NCBI GenBank assembly: GCA_003242605.1
Contig: QGUZ01000007.1
Location: forward strand, 1-43,161
Reading direction: 5' to 3'
From: Actinomycetota bacterium
GTDB taxonomy: Bacteria > Actinomycetota > Actinomycetes > Streptosporangiales > Streptosporangiaceae
DNA: 43,161 nt
Of this stretch, positions 32,813 to 41,301 are shown one piece after another. The notes below the pieces were generated by a model. The model saw only the letters and a program-made list of their open reading frames with translations, did no database searches and was not told the origin of the DNA. Within the stretch, counting starts at the first letter, position 1, and each line of letters begins with the position of its first letter. The position numbers and the translations under genes were made by a program.

Positions 32813-33323
32813 AGCTCGGCGACGGGCCCTGCGGTCGTCGTCCCGCCGGGCGGTGGCACCGCGACCCGGCCGGGTGTTCTCGGCACCGCGGGGCCCGGCG
32901 GGCGCGGCGGACGTGGGCCCGTCGCCGGAACCCGCCCGCGGCGACCGGCTCCTCGGCCCGGCCGCTCGCCGCGGCGTGTCCGCAGTGACCGCGGCGCAGG
33001 CCGTGCGCCGGTCGTGACGCCGATCGGTCGTCCTCGTCCTGTCGTCCCTTCCCCGCCCCGGCGGGGTGTGCCTCGGCCGCCCGGCAGGCGGCCGGGGCGC
33101 GTGGCGGCCGGGCACCCGGCGGCGCCGCCGGTCGGCACCGGCGCCATCCGGCCGTCATGGCCGCGGCCCCGGCGGCTCACCTTGCACGCCGCACAGGCCG
33201 GCACCGCGTCACCGAACCACCCCCCTCGCCCAGCCGCCGGGCCGAGGCGAAGCCGCGCCGGATGCGCACCGGACGGAATCCGCCGCCCGCAGCCGCGCCG
33301 CGGTTCGGCGCAGCCCGCCACAG

Positions 33324-33356
33324 CAGCGGCAGGGCAGCGGCAGGGCAGCGGCACGG
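33324..33356 (+). repeat. Three tandem 11-bp repeats
   Basis: Two exact copies of CAGCGGCAGGG and a third with one change (CAGCGGCACGG), head to tail. They stand about 100 bases before the ABC start. Confidence 0.75.
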
Positions 33357-33411
33357 CATCCGGCCGCCCCACCCGAGCGCCGGCGGCGCGCCTTCCCACT
33401 CGACTGTCCAC

Positions 33412-33443
33412 GGCCCGCCCGGCCACGGGCGGGCCTCTTCCTT
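33412..33443 (+). terminator. Hairpin with T/C-rich tail before the ABC start (possible attenuator)
   Basis: GGCCCGCCCG and CGGGCGGGCC make a perfect 10-bp stem with a 4-base loop, followed by TCTTCCTT. It ends just before GGAGG at 33444-33448 and ATG 33455. As a terminator in front of a gene it could attenuate, or it may end transcription from upstream. Confidence 0.65.
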
Positions 33444-33454
33444 GGAGGTATCTG

Positions 33455-35383
33455 ATGCACACCCCCGGCCCCGCCGCGGCGGGGCTGCGGCCGGCGCCGC
33501 ACCCGGATCCCGGCGCGGCGGAGCCGAGCATGTGGCGGCTGCTGCGCATGCACGCACCCATGTTCGCGGCCGTCGTCCTGCTGCAGGTCGTCGGCGCGGT
33601 CGCCGGCCTCGCCCCGCTGCTCGCCGTCGCCGAACTGGGCCGGACGCTGCTGCCGCCGGGCCCGGCCGACCCGCAGCACGTCCGCACGGTGGTGATCGCG
33701 GGCGCGGCCGGGCTGCTGGTCCGGCTGGTGTTCACCGGCGCCTCGTCCGGTCTCGGGCACGTCCTCGACGCGCGGGTGCAGCTGGCGCTGCGCCGGGAGC
33801 TGGCCGCGCGGCTGGGGCGGGCGCCGATCGGCTGGTTCTCCCGCCGCCGCACCGGCGAGCTGGCGAAGGTGGTCGGGGAGGACGTGAGCGCCGTGCACCC
33901 GGTCATCGCGCACGCCCCCGGCGAGCTGGTCGCCGCGTTCGTGGTGCCGCTGGTGTCCCTGGTCTACCTGCTCACCGTGGACCGGCCGCTCACGTTGATC
34001 ACGCTGATCCCGGTGGCGCTGGCGCTCGCGCTCGTCCCGCTGATGATGCTGCCCGCCCGGGTCCGCGAGCAGGAGGAGTTCGACGCGGCGATGGGCCGCA
34101 TCGCGGACTCGGTGGTGGAGTTCGTGCAGGGCATCGCGGTGGTGAAGGCGTACGGCGGGGCGGGACGGGCGCACCGGGCGTTCCTGTCGGCGGTGGACGA
34201 CTTCGTGCGCGTGTTCCTGCGCTGGGTGCGGGGCATGTCGGTGGTCGCCGCGGGCATGCAGCTCGCGCTGTCGCCGCCGTTCGTGCTGCTGGTCGTGCTG
34301 GCCGGCGGCGCGGCCCGGATCGCCTCGGGCGGCCTGGCCCCCGCGGACCTGCTGCCGTTCGTGCTGCTCGGGCTGGGGCTGACCGCGCCGGTGGCGGCGC
34401 TCGGCCACGGCTTCGACGACCTGCAGGCGGCGGGGCGCGCGCTCGGCCGGATCCGGGCCGTGCTCGCGGTGCGGCCGCTGCCGCGGCCGGCCCGGCCGGT
34501 CACGCCCCGCGGGCACCGGGTGGAGCTGCGCGGCGTCCGCTTCGCCTACGACCCCGGCGGCTCCGGTCCCGGCTCCGCGGCCGGGCCCGCGCCGGGCGGC
34601 CCCGGCCGCGAGACGGAACACGGGCCGGATCACGGGGCGGGCCGTGAGGTGCTGCGGGGCGTGGACCTGGTGCTGGAGCCGGGCACGGTCACCGCGCTGG
34701 TGGGCCCGTCGGGGAGCGGGAAATCCACCCTGGTCCGGCTGCTGCCGCGGTTCTTCGACCCGACGCACGGCTCGGTCCTGCTCGGCGGCGTCGATCTGCG
34801 CGACGTCGACGAGCGCGAGCTGCACCGGCTCGTCTCCTTCGTCTTCCAGGACGTGCGGCTGCTGCGCGCCTCGGTCGCCGACAACATCGCGCTCGCCGTA
34901 CCGCACGCCGACGCGGCGGCGGTGACCCGCGCGGCCCGGCTCGCCGGCATCCACGAGCGCGTCATGCGGCTGCCGCGCGGCTACGACACGGTGCTCGGCG
35001 AGGAGGCGGTGCTGTCGCACGGCGAGGCACAGCGGATCGCGATCGCCCGCGCGCTGCTCGCCGACACGCCCGTGCTCGTGCTCGACGAGGCGACCAGCTT
35101 CGCCGACCCGCTCACCGAGCGGGCGGTGCGCGAGGCCCTGGCGACGCTGCGGGCCGACCGCACGATCCTGGTCATCGCCCACCGCCTGGAGACGATCGCC
35201 GACGCCGACACGGTCGCGCTGCTGGACGACGGCGTGATCGTCGAGCACGGCGCCCCCGCCGAGCTGCTGGCGCGCGGCGGCGCGTTCGCCGAGTTCTGGC
35301 GGCACCGGCGGCCCCACGCCCCGGTGGGCGCCGCGGCGGCCGGCACCGATTCCCGCATGATCCGAGGAGACGAACCGCGATGA
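33455..35383 (+). CDS. ABC exporter half-transporter (TMD-NBD), degenerate signature
   Basis: A 642-residue fused membrane/ATPase subunit. Six helices lie in residues 30-300, the nucleotide domain follows. Walker A is GPSGSGKST (about 417-425), Walker B VLVLDEATSFADP, switch His in IAHRLETI. The signature is LSHGEAQRIAIARALL rather than LSGGQ, so one ATP site of the complex is probably degenerate. An insert of about 35 Gly/Pro residues interrupts the domain before Walker A. GGAGG precedes the ATG. It overlaps the next subunit by four bases (ATGA), forming a heterodimer, as in IrtAB-like or drug exporters. Confidence 0.9.
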   Translation: MHTPGPAAAGLRPAPHPDPGAAEPSMWRLLRMHAPMFAAVVLLQVVGAVAGLAPLLAVAELGRTLLPPGPADPQHVRTVVIAGAAGLLVRLVFTGASSGLGHVLDARVQLALRRELAARLGRAPIGWFSRRRTGELAKVVGEDVSAVHPVIAHAPGELVAAFVVPLVSLVYLLTVDRPLTLITLIPVALALALVPLMMLPARVREQEEFDAAMGRIADSVVEFVQGIAVVKAYGGAGRAHRAFLSAVDDFVRVFLRWVRGMSVVAAGMQLALSPPFVLLVVLAGGAARIASGGLAPADLLPFVLLGLGLTAPVAALGHGFDDLQAAGRALGRIRAVLAVRPLPRPARPVTPRGHRVELRGVRFAYDPGGSGPGSAAGPAPGGPGRETEHGPDHGAGREVLRGVDLVLEPGTVTALVGPSGSGKSTLVRLLPRFFDPTHGSVLLGGVDLRDVDERELHRLVSFVFQDVRLLRASVADNIALAVPHADAAAVTRAARLAGIHERVMRLPRGYDTVLGEEAVLSHGEAQRIAIARALLADTPVLVLDEATSFADPLTERAVREALATLRADRTILVIAHRLETIADADTVALLDDGVIVEHGAPAELLARGGAFAEFWRHRRPHAPVGAAAAGTDSRMIRGDEPR

Positions 35384-37092
35384 TCCGACTGCTGCTGCGC
35401 GTGCTGGGACCCGGGTACGCCCCGGCGATGCGGCGCACGGTCGCCCTGATGGGGGCGGCCGCGGCGGCCGAGGGCCTGTCGTACGCGCTGCTGGTGCCGA
35501 CGCTGCGGGCGCTGCTGGGCGGTGCGCCCGGCGACGCCTGGCCGTGGCTGATCGGGTTCGGTGCCGCGGTCGCCGGCTACGGCGTGCTGCGCTACGCCGC
35601 CGACCTGCGTGGCATGCGGGTCGGGACCACGATGCTGCGCGGCATGTACCGGGGGCTCGGCGCGCACCTGGTCCGGCTGCCGATCGGCTGGTACGGCAAA
35701 GACCGGGTGGGCGAGCTGTCGGTGCTCGCCGGGCGCGGCCTGCTGCAGGCGATGGGCGTGGCCGCGCACCTGCTGGCACCGCTGGTCTCGGCCGTGGTGA
35801 CGCCGTTGACGATCGTGGCGGTGATGCTCGTCTTCGACTGGCGGATGGGGCTGGCCGCGCTCGCCGCCGCGCCCGTGGTGGCCGTGGTGCAGGCCTGGGC
35901 GGGGCGCGCGGCCGCCGCCGCCGACGCCGGGCGGCACGAGCACGACACCGAGGCCGCGGCGCGGGTGATCGAGTTCCTCCAGGCGCAGCCGGTGCTGCGC
36001 GCCGGCGGGCGCACCCACGAGCGGTTCGCGCTGCTCGACGACGCGCTGCACGGGGTGTTCCGCGCCGCGCGCCGGTCGCTGCTGGGCGCCCTGCCCGGGG
36101 TGGTGGGCCTGACGCTCACCGTGCAGGCGGCCTTCACCGCGCTGCTGGGGCTCGGCGCCTACCTGGCGGTCGGCGGGGATCTCGGCGCCGCGGAGACGCT
36201 CGCGTTCCTGGTGCTCGCGGCGCGGTGCGCCGATCCGCTGCTGTCGCTGGGGGAGCTCGCCGGGAGGCTGCGCGGGGCGCGGCGGCGGCTCGCCGACCTC
36301 GACGAGGTGCTGCGCACCGAGCCGCTGCCGGAGCCGGCCGAGCCGGTCGCGCCGGCCGGGCACGGCCTGGAGCTGGAGTCGGTGACGCTCCGGCGGGCCG
36401 GGCGCACGGTGCTGGACGGGGTGTCGCTGTCGGTGCCCGAGGGGCGGCGCATCGCCGTGGTCGGCCCCTCCGGCGCGGGCAAGAGCACGCTGCTGGGGCT
36501 GATCGCACGCTTCCACGACGTGGACGCCGGCGCCGTACGCGTGGGCGGCGTGGACGTGCGTGCGATCGGCGCCGAGGAGCTGATGGCGCGGATCGCGATC
36601 GTGTTCCAGGACGTCTACCTGTTCGACGGCACGATCGAGGAGAACGTGCGCCTGGGCCGGCCCGGGGCGAGCGACGCCGAGGTGCGGGCGGCGGCGGCCG
36701 CGGCGCGGCTGGACGAGGTGGTCGAGCGGCTGCCCGGCGGATGGGCGGCCCGCGTCGGCGAGGGCGGGGCGCTGCTGTCGGGCGGGGAGCGGCAGCGGGT
36801 CGCGATCGCGCGGGCGCTGCTGAAGGACGCGCGGATCGTGCTGCTGGACGAGGTGAGCTCGGCGCTGGACCCGGCGAACGAGGCGGCCGTGCACGAGGGC
36901 ATCGAGCGCCTTGTGGCGGGCCGCACCGTGGTGACGGTGGCGCACCGGCTGCGGACGGTGCGGAACGCCGACCACATCGTCTTCCTCGACGGCGGCCGGA
37001 TCGTGGAGGAGGGCGGGCATGAGGAACTGCTGCGCCGCGGCGGCCGGTACGCCGAGTTCTGGAGCCTGTCGGCGGTTCCCGCCGCCCGGTGA
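35380..37092 (+). CDS. ABC exporter half-transporter (TMD-NBD), canonical signature
   Basis: A 570-residue partner subunit. Helices lie in residues 15-290. Walker A is GPSGAGKST, the signature LSGGERQRVAIARALL, Walker B IVLLDEVSSALDP and switch His in VAHRLRTV. The canonical signature complements the degenerate one of the first subunit in a heterodimer. Start is the ATGA overlap. Helix 1-2 loop is short. A MarR gene follows on the opposite strand, 170 bases away. Substrate is unknown; no siderophore or antibiotic genes are near. Confidence 0.92.
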   Translation: MIRLLLRVLGPGYAPAMRRTVALMGAAAAAEGLSYALLVPTLRALLGGAPGDAWPWLIGFGAAVAGYGVLRYAADLRGMRVGTTMLRGMYRGLGAHLVRLPIGWYGKDRVGELSVLAGRGLLQAMGVAAHLLAPLVSAVVTPLTIVAVMLVFDWRMGLAALAAAPVVAVVQAWAGRAAAAADAGRHEHDTEAAARVIEFLQAQPVLRAGGRTHERFALLDDALHGVFRAARRSLLGALPGVVGLTLTVQAAFTALLGLGAYLAVGGDLGAAETLAFLVLAARCADPLLSLGELAGRLRGARRRLADLDEVLRTEPLPEPAEPVAPAGHGLELESVTLRRAGRTVLDGVSLSVPEGRRIAVVGPSGAGKSTLLGLIARFHDVDAGAVRVGGVDVRAIGAEELMARIAIVFQDVYLFDGTIEENVRLGRPGASDAEVRAAAAAARLDEVVERLPGGWAARVGEGGALLSGGERQRVAIARALLKDARIVLLDEVSSALDPANEAAVHEGIERLVAGRTVVTVAHRLRTVRNADHIVFLDGGRIVEEGGHEELLRRGGRYAEFWSLSAVPAAR

Positions 37093-37117
37093 CACCCGAG
37101 GTGCGCGCCCGTGCCGC

Positions 37118-37153
37118 GTGCCGTGTCATGTGCCGTGTCGTGCGCCGTGTCGT
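37118..37153 (+). repeat. Three 12-bp direct repeats after the ABC pair
   Basis: Copies GTGCCGTGTCAT, GTGCCGTGTCGT and GCGCCGTGTCGT stand head to tail between the ABC pair and the MarR gene. Possibly slippage in noncoding DNA. Confidence 0.65.
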
Positions 37154-37262
37154 GGCCGCTCCGGCGCCCGGCCGCAAGGCGGGTGCGGCGAGCGGCGGCG
37201 GGCACGCGCGTGATCCTCCCGCCGCAGGGCGCACGCCGCGGCGGGTCAAAACCGGGGCCGGG

Positions 37263-37784
37263 TCAGCGGCCCGGGCGGGGACGCGCGGCGACGGCGGGCG
37301 GCGCAGGCGCGGGGCGGCCGGCCTGGGCGCGCTCGGCGCACATCTCGGTGGCGGCCTGGCACACCCTGTGCAGCACCGCCTCGAAGGTGCGCAGCGTGTC
37401 CAGGTCGAGGCGGGCGAGCAGGGCCCGGAACTGCTCCACACCGGCGTCGATCAGCCGGTCGGCGAGCGCCCGGCCCTCGGCGGTGAGCCGGACCCGGCGC
37501 ACCCGCCGGTCGGCGGGGTCCTCGTGGCGCTCCACCAGGCGCTGGTTGACCAGGCGGTCGACGATCCCGGTGACGGTCGCGAGCCCGACGCCGAGGCTGC
37601 GGGCCAGATCCTGGCCGGACTGCGAGCCGTGGAACGCCAGGATCATGATCACCTTCAGCTGGCGTATCGTCAGATTCGAGTCCAGCAGCGGCGACGACCG
37701 GTCGTGGGCCAGCGCCCGGGCCAGGTCGCGCTGGACCTCGATGATCCGGCCGATCACCCTGCTGCGTTCGTCGCCGTCGTCCAC
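37263..37784 (-). CDS. MarR-family regulator
   Basis: A 173-residue winged-helix repressor. SNLTIRQLKVIMILAFHGSQSGQDLARSLGVGLATVTGIVDRLVNQRLVERHEDPADRRVRRVRLTAEG is the MarR core (residues about 36-104), with the DxRxxR wing. A charged helix begins the protein and the last 25 residues are Pro/Ala-rich. The GTG at 37784 has GAAAGGA 6-12 bases upstream. The gene is divergent from the RND pump, which it most likely represses, and convergent with the ABC pair. Confidence 0.93.
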   Translation of the reverse strand: MDDGDERSRVIGRIIEVQRDLARALAHDRSSPLLDSNLTIRQLKVIMILAFHGSQSGQDLARSLGVGLATVTGIVDRLVNQRLVERHEDPADRRVRRVRLTAEGRALADRLIDAGVEQFRALLARLDLDTLRTFEAVLHRVCQAATEMCAERAQAGRPAPAPPAVAARPRPGR

Positions 37785-37940
37785 GTCAATCCTTTCCCGC
37801 GCGGCCAGGCTACCAGCAGTTCAGCGCGACGCTAAATATTCGCCTCGCGCAAAGTGTTAGGGTGGGTCGAAAAATCGCCGATGTGCGGCCCACCCGGCCG
37901 CACGACCGTGAGAACACGACCTTTGAGAAGGAGACCCCTA
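37785..37940. promoter_or_regulatory. Divergent marR/RND promoter region
   Basis: About 155 bases. An A/T-rich core GCTAAATATTCG lies near 37831-37842 and TGTTAGGGT near 37855-37863, the only such DNA here and the probable promoter/operator. A perfect hairpin (GTGCGGCC and GGCCGCAC) at 37883-37903 lies in the RND leader. AAGGAG at 37928-37933 serves the leader ORF. Confidence 0.5.
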
Positions 37941-38003
37941 GTGAGCGAGCAGAGCGAGGCCCCGGCCGCCGCGGCCTCCGGCCCGGCGGGAGGCCGGGCA
38001 TGA
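37941..38003 (+). CDS. 20-codon leader ORF overlapping the RND start
   Basis: GTG at 37941 stands 7 bases after AAGGAG. Twenty codons with mostly G/C third bases, beginning MSEQSEAP and rich in Ala and Gly, end in TGA overlapping the RND ATG (ATGA). It is translatable and fits coupling to the pump. It could also be the N-terminus of the pump split by a one-base change. Confidence 0.5.
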   Translation: MSEQSEAPAAAASGPAGGRA

Positions 38004-41000
38004 CCGGCCTGGCACGGCTGAGCCTCACCCACCGGGCACTGATCATCCTGATCTCGGTACTGCTCGGCGGATTCGGCCTGTACGCGATCCCCTCGCTCAA
38101 ACAGCAGCTGCTGCCCTCGCTGTCCTACCCGGCAGCGTTCATCGTGGCCCCGTACCAGGGCGCCTCCCCGCAGATCGTCGAGGAGCAGGTCACCCAGCCG
38201 ATCGAGGACGCCGTCAAGGGCATCGCCGGGGTCACCGAGATCAACTCCACCTCCCGCGACGGCGCCGCCCAGATCCAGGTCGAGTTCGAGTACGGCACCG
38301 ACGTCGACAACGCCGTCGCCCAGCTCCAGCAGGCCGTCGGCCGCGTCAGCTCCCGCCTGCCCGACGGCGTCGACCCCCGGGTGATCGCCGGCAGCACCGA
38401 CGACCTGCCGGTCATGGTCCTCGCCGTCGGCGACGGCGGCGACCCCCGCGGCATGCTCGACAAGATCGAGCGCGTCATGGTGCCCGAGCTGCGCCGCATC
38501 GACGGGGTGCGCGAGGTGACCGTCACCGGCGCCCGCGAGGAGACCCTCGTCATCCACCCCGACCACGGCAAGCTGTTCCGGCTCGGCATCCCCGTCACCG
38601 CGATCGCCGACGCGCTGCGCGCCAACGGCACCCCGATCCCGGCCGGCACCATCACCGACGACAACCGCAGCCTCACCGTCGAGGTCGGCACCCGCATCGA
38701 GACCATCGACCAGCTCAAGAACCTCTACCTCACCCCGGCCCCGCAGGCCGCCACCCCGGCCACCGGCCAGAACCGCACCCCCACGGCCGCCGGGGCCGCG
38801 GCCGGCGCCGCCCGGCAGCCCAAGCCGGTACGGCTCGGCGACGTGGCGATCTTCGAGCGCAAGCCGGCCGAGACCACCACGCTCACCCGCACCGACGGCG
38901 AGAGCAGCCTCGGCGTCGCCATCACCATGACCCCCGACGGCAACGCCGTCGCCATCTCCCGCGCCGTCAACGACAAGCTCGGCGACCTGGTGCGCGCCCT
39001 CGGCGACGCCGCGCCCGTCACCGTCGTGTTCGACCAGGCCCCCTACGTGGAGAAGTCGATCAAGAACCTCACCACCGAGGGCCTGCTCGGCCTGGTCTTC
39101 GCGGTCGCCGTCATCCTGGTGTTCCTGCTGTCGGTGCGCTCCACCCTCGTCACCGCGGTGTCGATCCCGCTGTCGGTGGTGATCGCGCTGCTCGCGCTGT
39201 GGATCGGCGACCACTCGCTCAACCTGCTCACCCTCGGCGGCCTCACGATCGCCATCGGCCGCGTCGTCGACGACTCGATCGTGGTGCTGGAGAACATCAA
39301 GCGCCACCTGTCCTACGGCGAGCCGAAACAGCAGGCGATCATCACCGCGGTGCGCGAGGTCGCCGGCGCCGTCACCGCCTCCACCCTCACCACCGTCGCG
39401 GTGTTCGCGCCGATCGCGCTCGTCGGCGGCATGGTCGGCGAGCTGTTCGCCCCGTTCGGCATCACCGTCACCGTGGCGCTGCTCGCCTCCCTGGCCGTGT
39501 CGCTCACCGTCATCCCGGTGCTCGCCTACTGGTTCCTGCCCGCCCCGAAGGTCACCGGCGAGCAGGCCGGAAAGGTGCGCGAGGAGGCCGAGCGCAAGGA
39601 GCTGCGCAACCCGCTGCAGCGCGCCTACCTGCCGGTGCTGCGCTTCGCCACCCGCCGCCGCCTCACCACCGTGGTGATCGGCCTGGTCGTGTTCGCCGGC
39701 ACCATGGCGCTGCTGCCCGGCCTGAAGACCAACTTCATCGACTCCAGCGGCCAGGACACCTTCCAGATGAGCCAGCGCATGCCCACCGGCACCGACCTGG
39801 CCACCACCGACAAGGCCGCCAAGAAGGTGGAGAAGGTCCTGGCCGAGGTCGACGGCATCGCCTCCTACCAGGTCAACGTCGGCACCGCCGGCACCTTCTC
39901 CCTCGGCGCCGGCACCCCCGACCGGGCCTCCTACTCGGTCCGCCTGGAGGAGGACGCCGACGGCGCCGAGGTCCAGCAGACCCTGCGCGACCGCCTCGCC
40001 CAGCTCGACGGCATCGGCACCGTCACCGTCGGCGGCGGCGATGAGGGCGGCTTCAACATCAACCAGCTCGAGGTCATCGTCAAGGGCCCCGACATGGACA
40101 TGCTCAAGACCGCCTCGGCCGCGGTCGCCGACGCCATGTCCCGCATCGAGGGCGTCCGCGACATCACCGACAACCTCGAGGACAGCGGCGAGCGCATCCA
40201 GATCCAGGTGGACCGCCGCGAGGCCGCCCGCCACGGCCTCACCGAGACCCAGATCGGCCAGGTCGTCGCCCAGGCGTTCCGCGGCGCCACCCTCGGCCGC
40301 ATCGACCTCGACGGCCGCCCCGGCGACATCATCCTGCGCACCGGCGAGGCCCCCGAGAACCTCAAGGAGATCCGCGACCTGACCCTGCCCACCCCCACCG
40401 GCGTGGTCAAGCTCTCCCAGGTCGCCGACGTCAAACGCGTCCAGGGCCCGCAGCAGATCTCCCGCACCGACGGCGAGCGCACCGCCCGGGTCACCGGCAC
40501 CGCCGAGGTCACCGACCTCGGCCGGGTCAGCGCCGAGCTGTCCGACGCGCTGGAGAAGCTGTCTCTGCCCGCCGGGGTCAGCTACGAGATCGCCGGCGTC
40601 AGCGCCGAGCAGGACGAGGCCTTCCAGCAGCTCGGCCTGGCCATGCTCGCCGCCACCGCCATCGTCTTCCTGATCATGGTGGCGACGTTCCGCAGCCTGA
40701 TCCAGCCGCTCATCCTGCTGGTGTCGATCCCGTTCGCCGCCACCGGCGCGATCGGCCTGCTGCGCCTGACCGACACCCCGATGGGCGTGCCCGCCCTCAT
40801 CGGCATGCTCATGCTCATCGGCATCGTCGTCACCAACGCGATCGTGCTGATCGACCTGATCAACCAGTACCGCCGCCAGGGCATGGGCATCACCGAGGCC
40901 GTGCTCGAGGGCGGCCGCCGCCGGCTGCGGCCCATCCTGATGACCGCCGTCGCCACCATCTGCGCCCTCATCCCGATGGCGCTCGGCATCACCGGCGAGG

Positions 41001-41197
41001 GCGGGTTCATCTCCCAGCCGCTGGCGATCGTCGTCATCGGCGGCCTGGTCTCCTCCACCCTGCTCACCCTCGTGCTGGTCCCCACCCTCTACACGATGGT
41101 CGAGCGCACCCGGCAGCGGCTGCGCCGCGGCGGCGACACCGAGACCCCCGCCGCCGCCGCCCCGCGGCCCGAGCCGGAGCCCGCGCCCGCAGGCTGA
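38000..41197 (+). CDS. RND-type efflux transporter, AcrB/HAE1-like
   Basis: A 1065-residue proton-driven efflux permease. The first helix (ALIILISVLLGGFGLYAIPSLKQQLLP) starts at about residue 12. The twelve-helix, two-loop plan follows: SYPAAFIVAPYQGASPQIVEEQVTQPIEDAVKGIAGV opens the first pore domain; GRVVDDSIVVLENIKR in helix 4 carries the two conserved Asp for proton transfer; a second pore domain and a second helix bundle (IGMLMLIGIVVTNAIVLIDLIN) come later. GGAGG at 37988-37993 precedes the ATG. No adaptor or outer-membrane gene is near, as expected for a monoderm. It is divergent from marR, which suggests drug-type induction. Confidence 0.92.
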   Translation: MTGLARLSLTHRALIILISVLLGGFGLYAIPSLKQQLLPSLSYPAAFIVAPYQGASPQIVEEQVTQPIEDAVKGIAGVTEINSTSRDGAAQIQVEFEYGTDVDNAVAQLQQAVGRVSSRLPDGVDPRVIAGSTDDLPVMVLAVGDGGDPRGMLDKIERVMVPELRRIDGVREVTVTGAREETLVIHPDHGKLFRLGIPVTAIADALRANGTPIPAGTITDDNRSLTVEVGTRIETIDQLKNLYLTPAPQAATPATGQNRTPTAAGAAAGAARQPKPVRLGDVAIFERKPAETTTLTRTDGESSLGVAITMTPDGNAVAISRAVNDKLGDLVRALGDAAPVTVVFDQAPYVEKSIKNLTTEGLLGLVFAVAVILVFLLSVRSTLVTAVSIPLSVVIALLALWIGDHSLNLLTLGGLTIAIGRVVDDSIVVLENIKRHLSYGEPKQQAIITAVREVAGAVTASTLTTVAVFAPIALVGGMVGELFAPFGITVTVALLASLAVSLTVIPVLAYWFLPAPKVTGEQAGKVREEAERKELRNPLQRAYLPVLRFATRRRLTTVVIGLVVFAGTMALLPGLKTNFIDSSGQDTFQMSQRMPTGTDLATTDKAAKKVEKVLAEVDGIASYQVNVGTAGTFSLGAGTPDRASYSVRLEEDADGAEVQQTLRDRLAQLDGIGTVTVGGGDEGGFNINQLEVIVKGPDMDMLKTASAAVADAMSRIEGVRDITDNLEDSGERIQIQVDRREAARHGLTETQIGQVVAQAFRGATLGRIDLDGRPGDIILRTGEAPENLKEIRDLTLPTPTGVVKLSQVADVKRVQGPQQISRTDGERTARVTGTAEVTDLGRVSAELSDALEKLSLPAGVSYEIAGVSAEQDEAFQQLGLAMLAATAIVFLIMVATFRSLIQPLILLVSIPFAATGAIGLLRLTDTPMGVPALIGMLMLIGIVVTNAIVLIDLINQYRRQGMGITEAVLEGGRRRLRPILMTAVATICALIPMALGITGEGGFISQPLAIVVIGGLVSSTLLTLVLVPTLYTMVERTRQRLRRGGDTETPAAAAPRPEPEPAPAG

Positions 41198-41286
41198 CCG
41201 GCACGCCGTACCAGCGCGCCGCTCCGGTGGCGACGCCGCGCCCCGGCCACCGCGCACCCGGTGGCCGGGGCGCGGCCGCACCCGCC

Positions 41287-41292
41287 CTAGAC
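41287..41292 (+). promoter_or_regulatory. Probable -10 element of leaderless purB
   Basis: TAGACT ends 9 bases before the GTG start. No ribosome site is present. The geometry fits a leaderless transcript. Confidence 0.5.
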
Positions 41293-41301
41293 TGGGGCGG
41301 C

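Larger units (their letters stand above)
32813..33454. other. Gene-less leader region of the ABC pair
   Basis: About 640 bases without a supported gene; frames on both strands are Arg/Pro/Gly-rich shadows. It holds three tandem 11-bp repeats at 33324-33356 and a long perfect hairpin at 33412-33435 directly before the ribosome site of the next gene. Confidence 0.5.

Noticed and set aside
37862..37999. Upstream GTG at 37862 as the RND start
   Set aside because: No ribosome site, and the extra 46 residues are charged and atypical before the first helix; ATG 38000 has GGAGG and an overlap.
37832..41281. Open minus-strand frame of over 1100 codons opposite the RND gene
   Set aside because: Gly/Asp/His/Val-rich composition and no family signal; it mirrors the codon bias of the RND gene, which has clear motifs.
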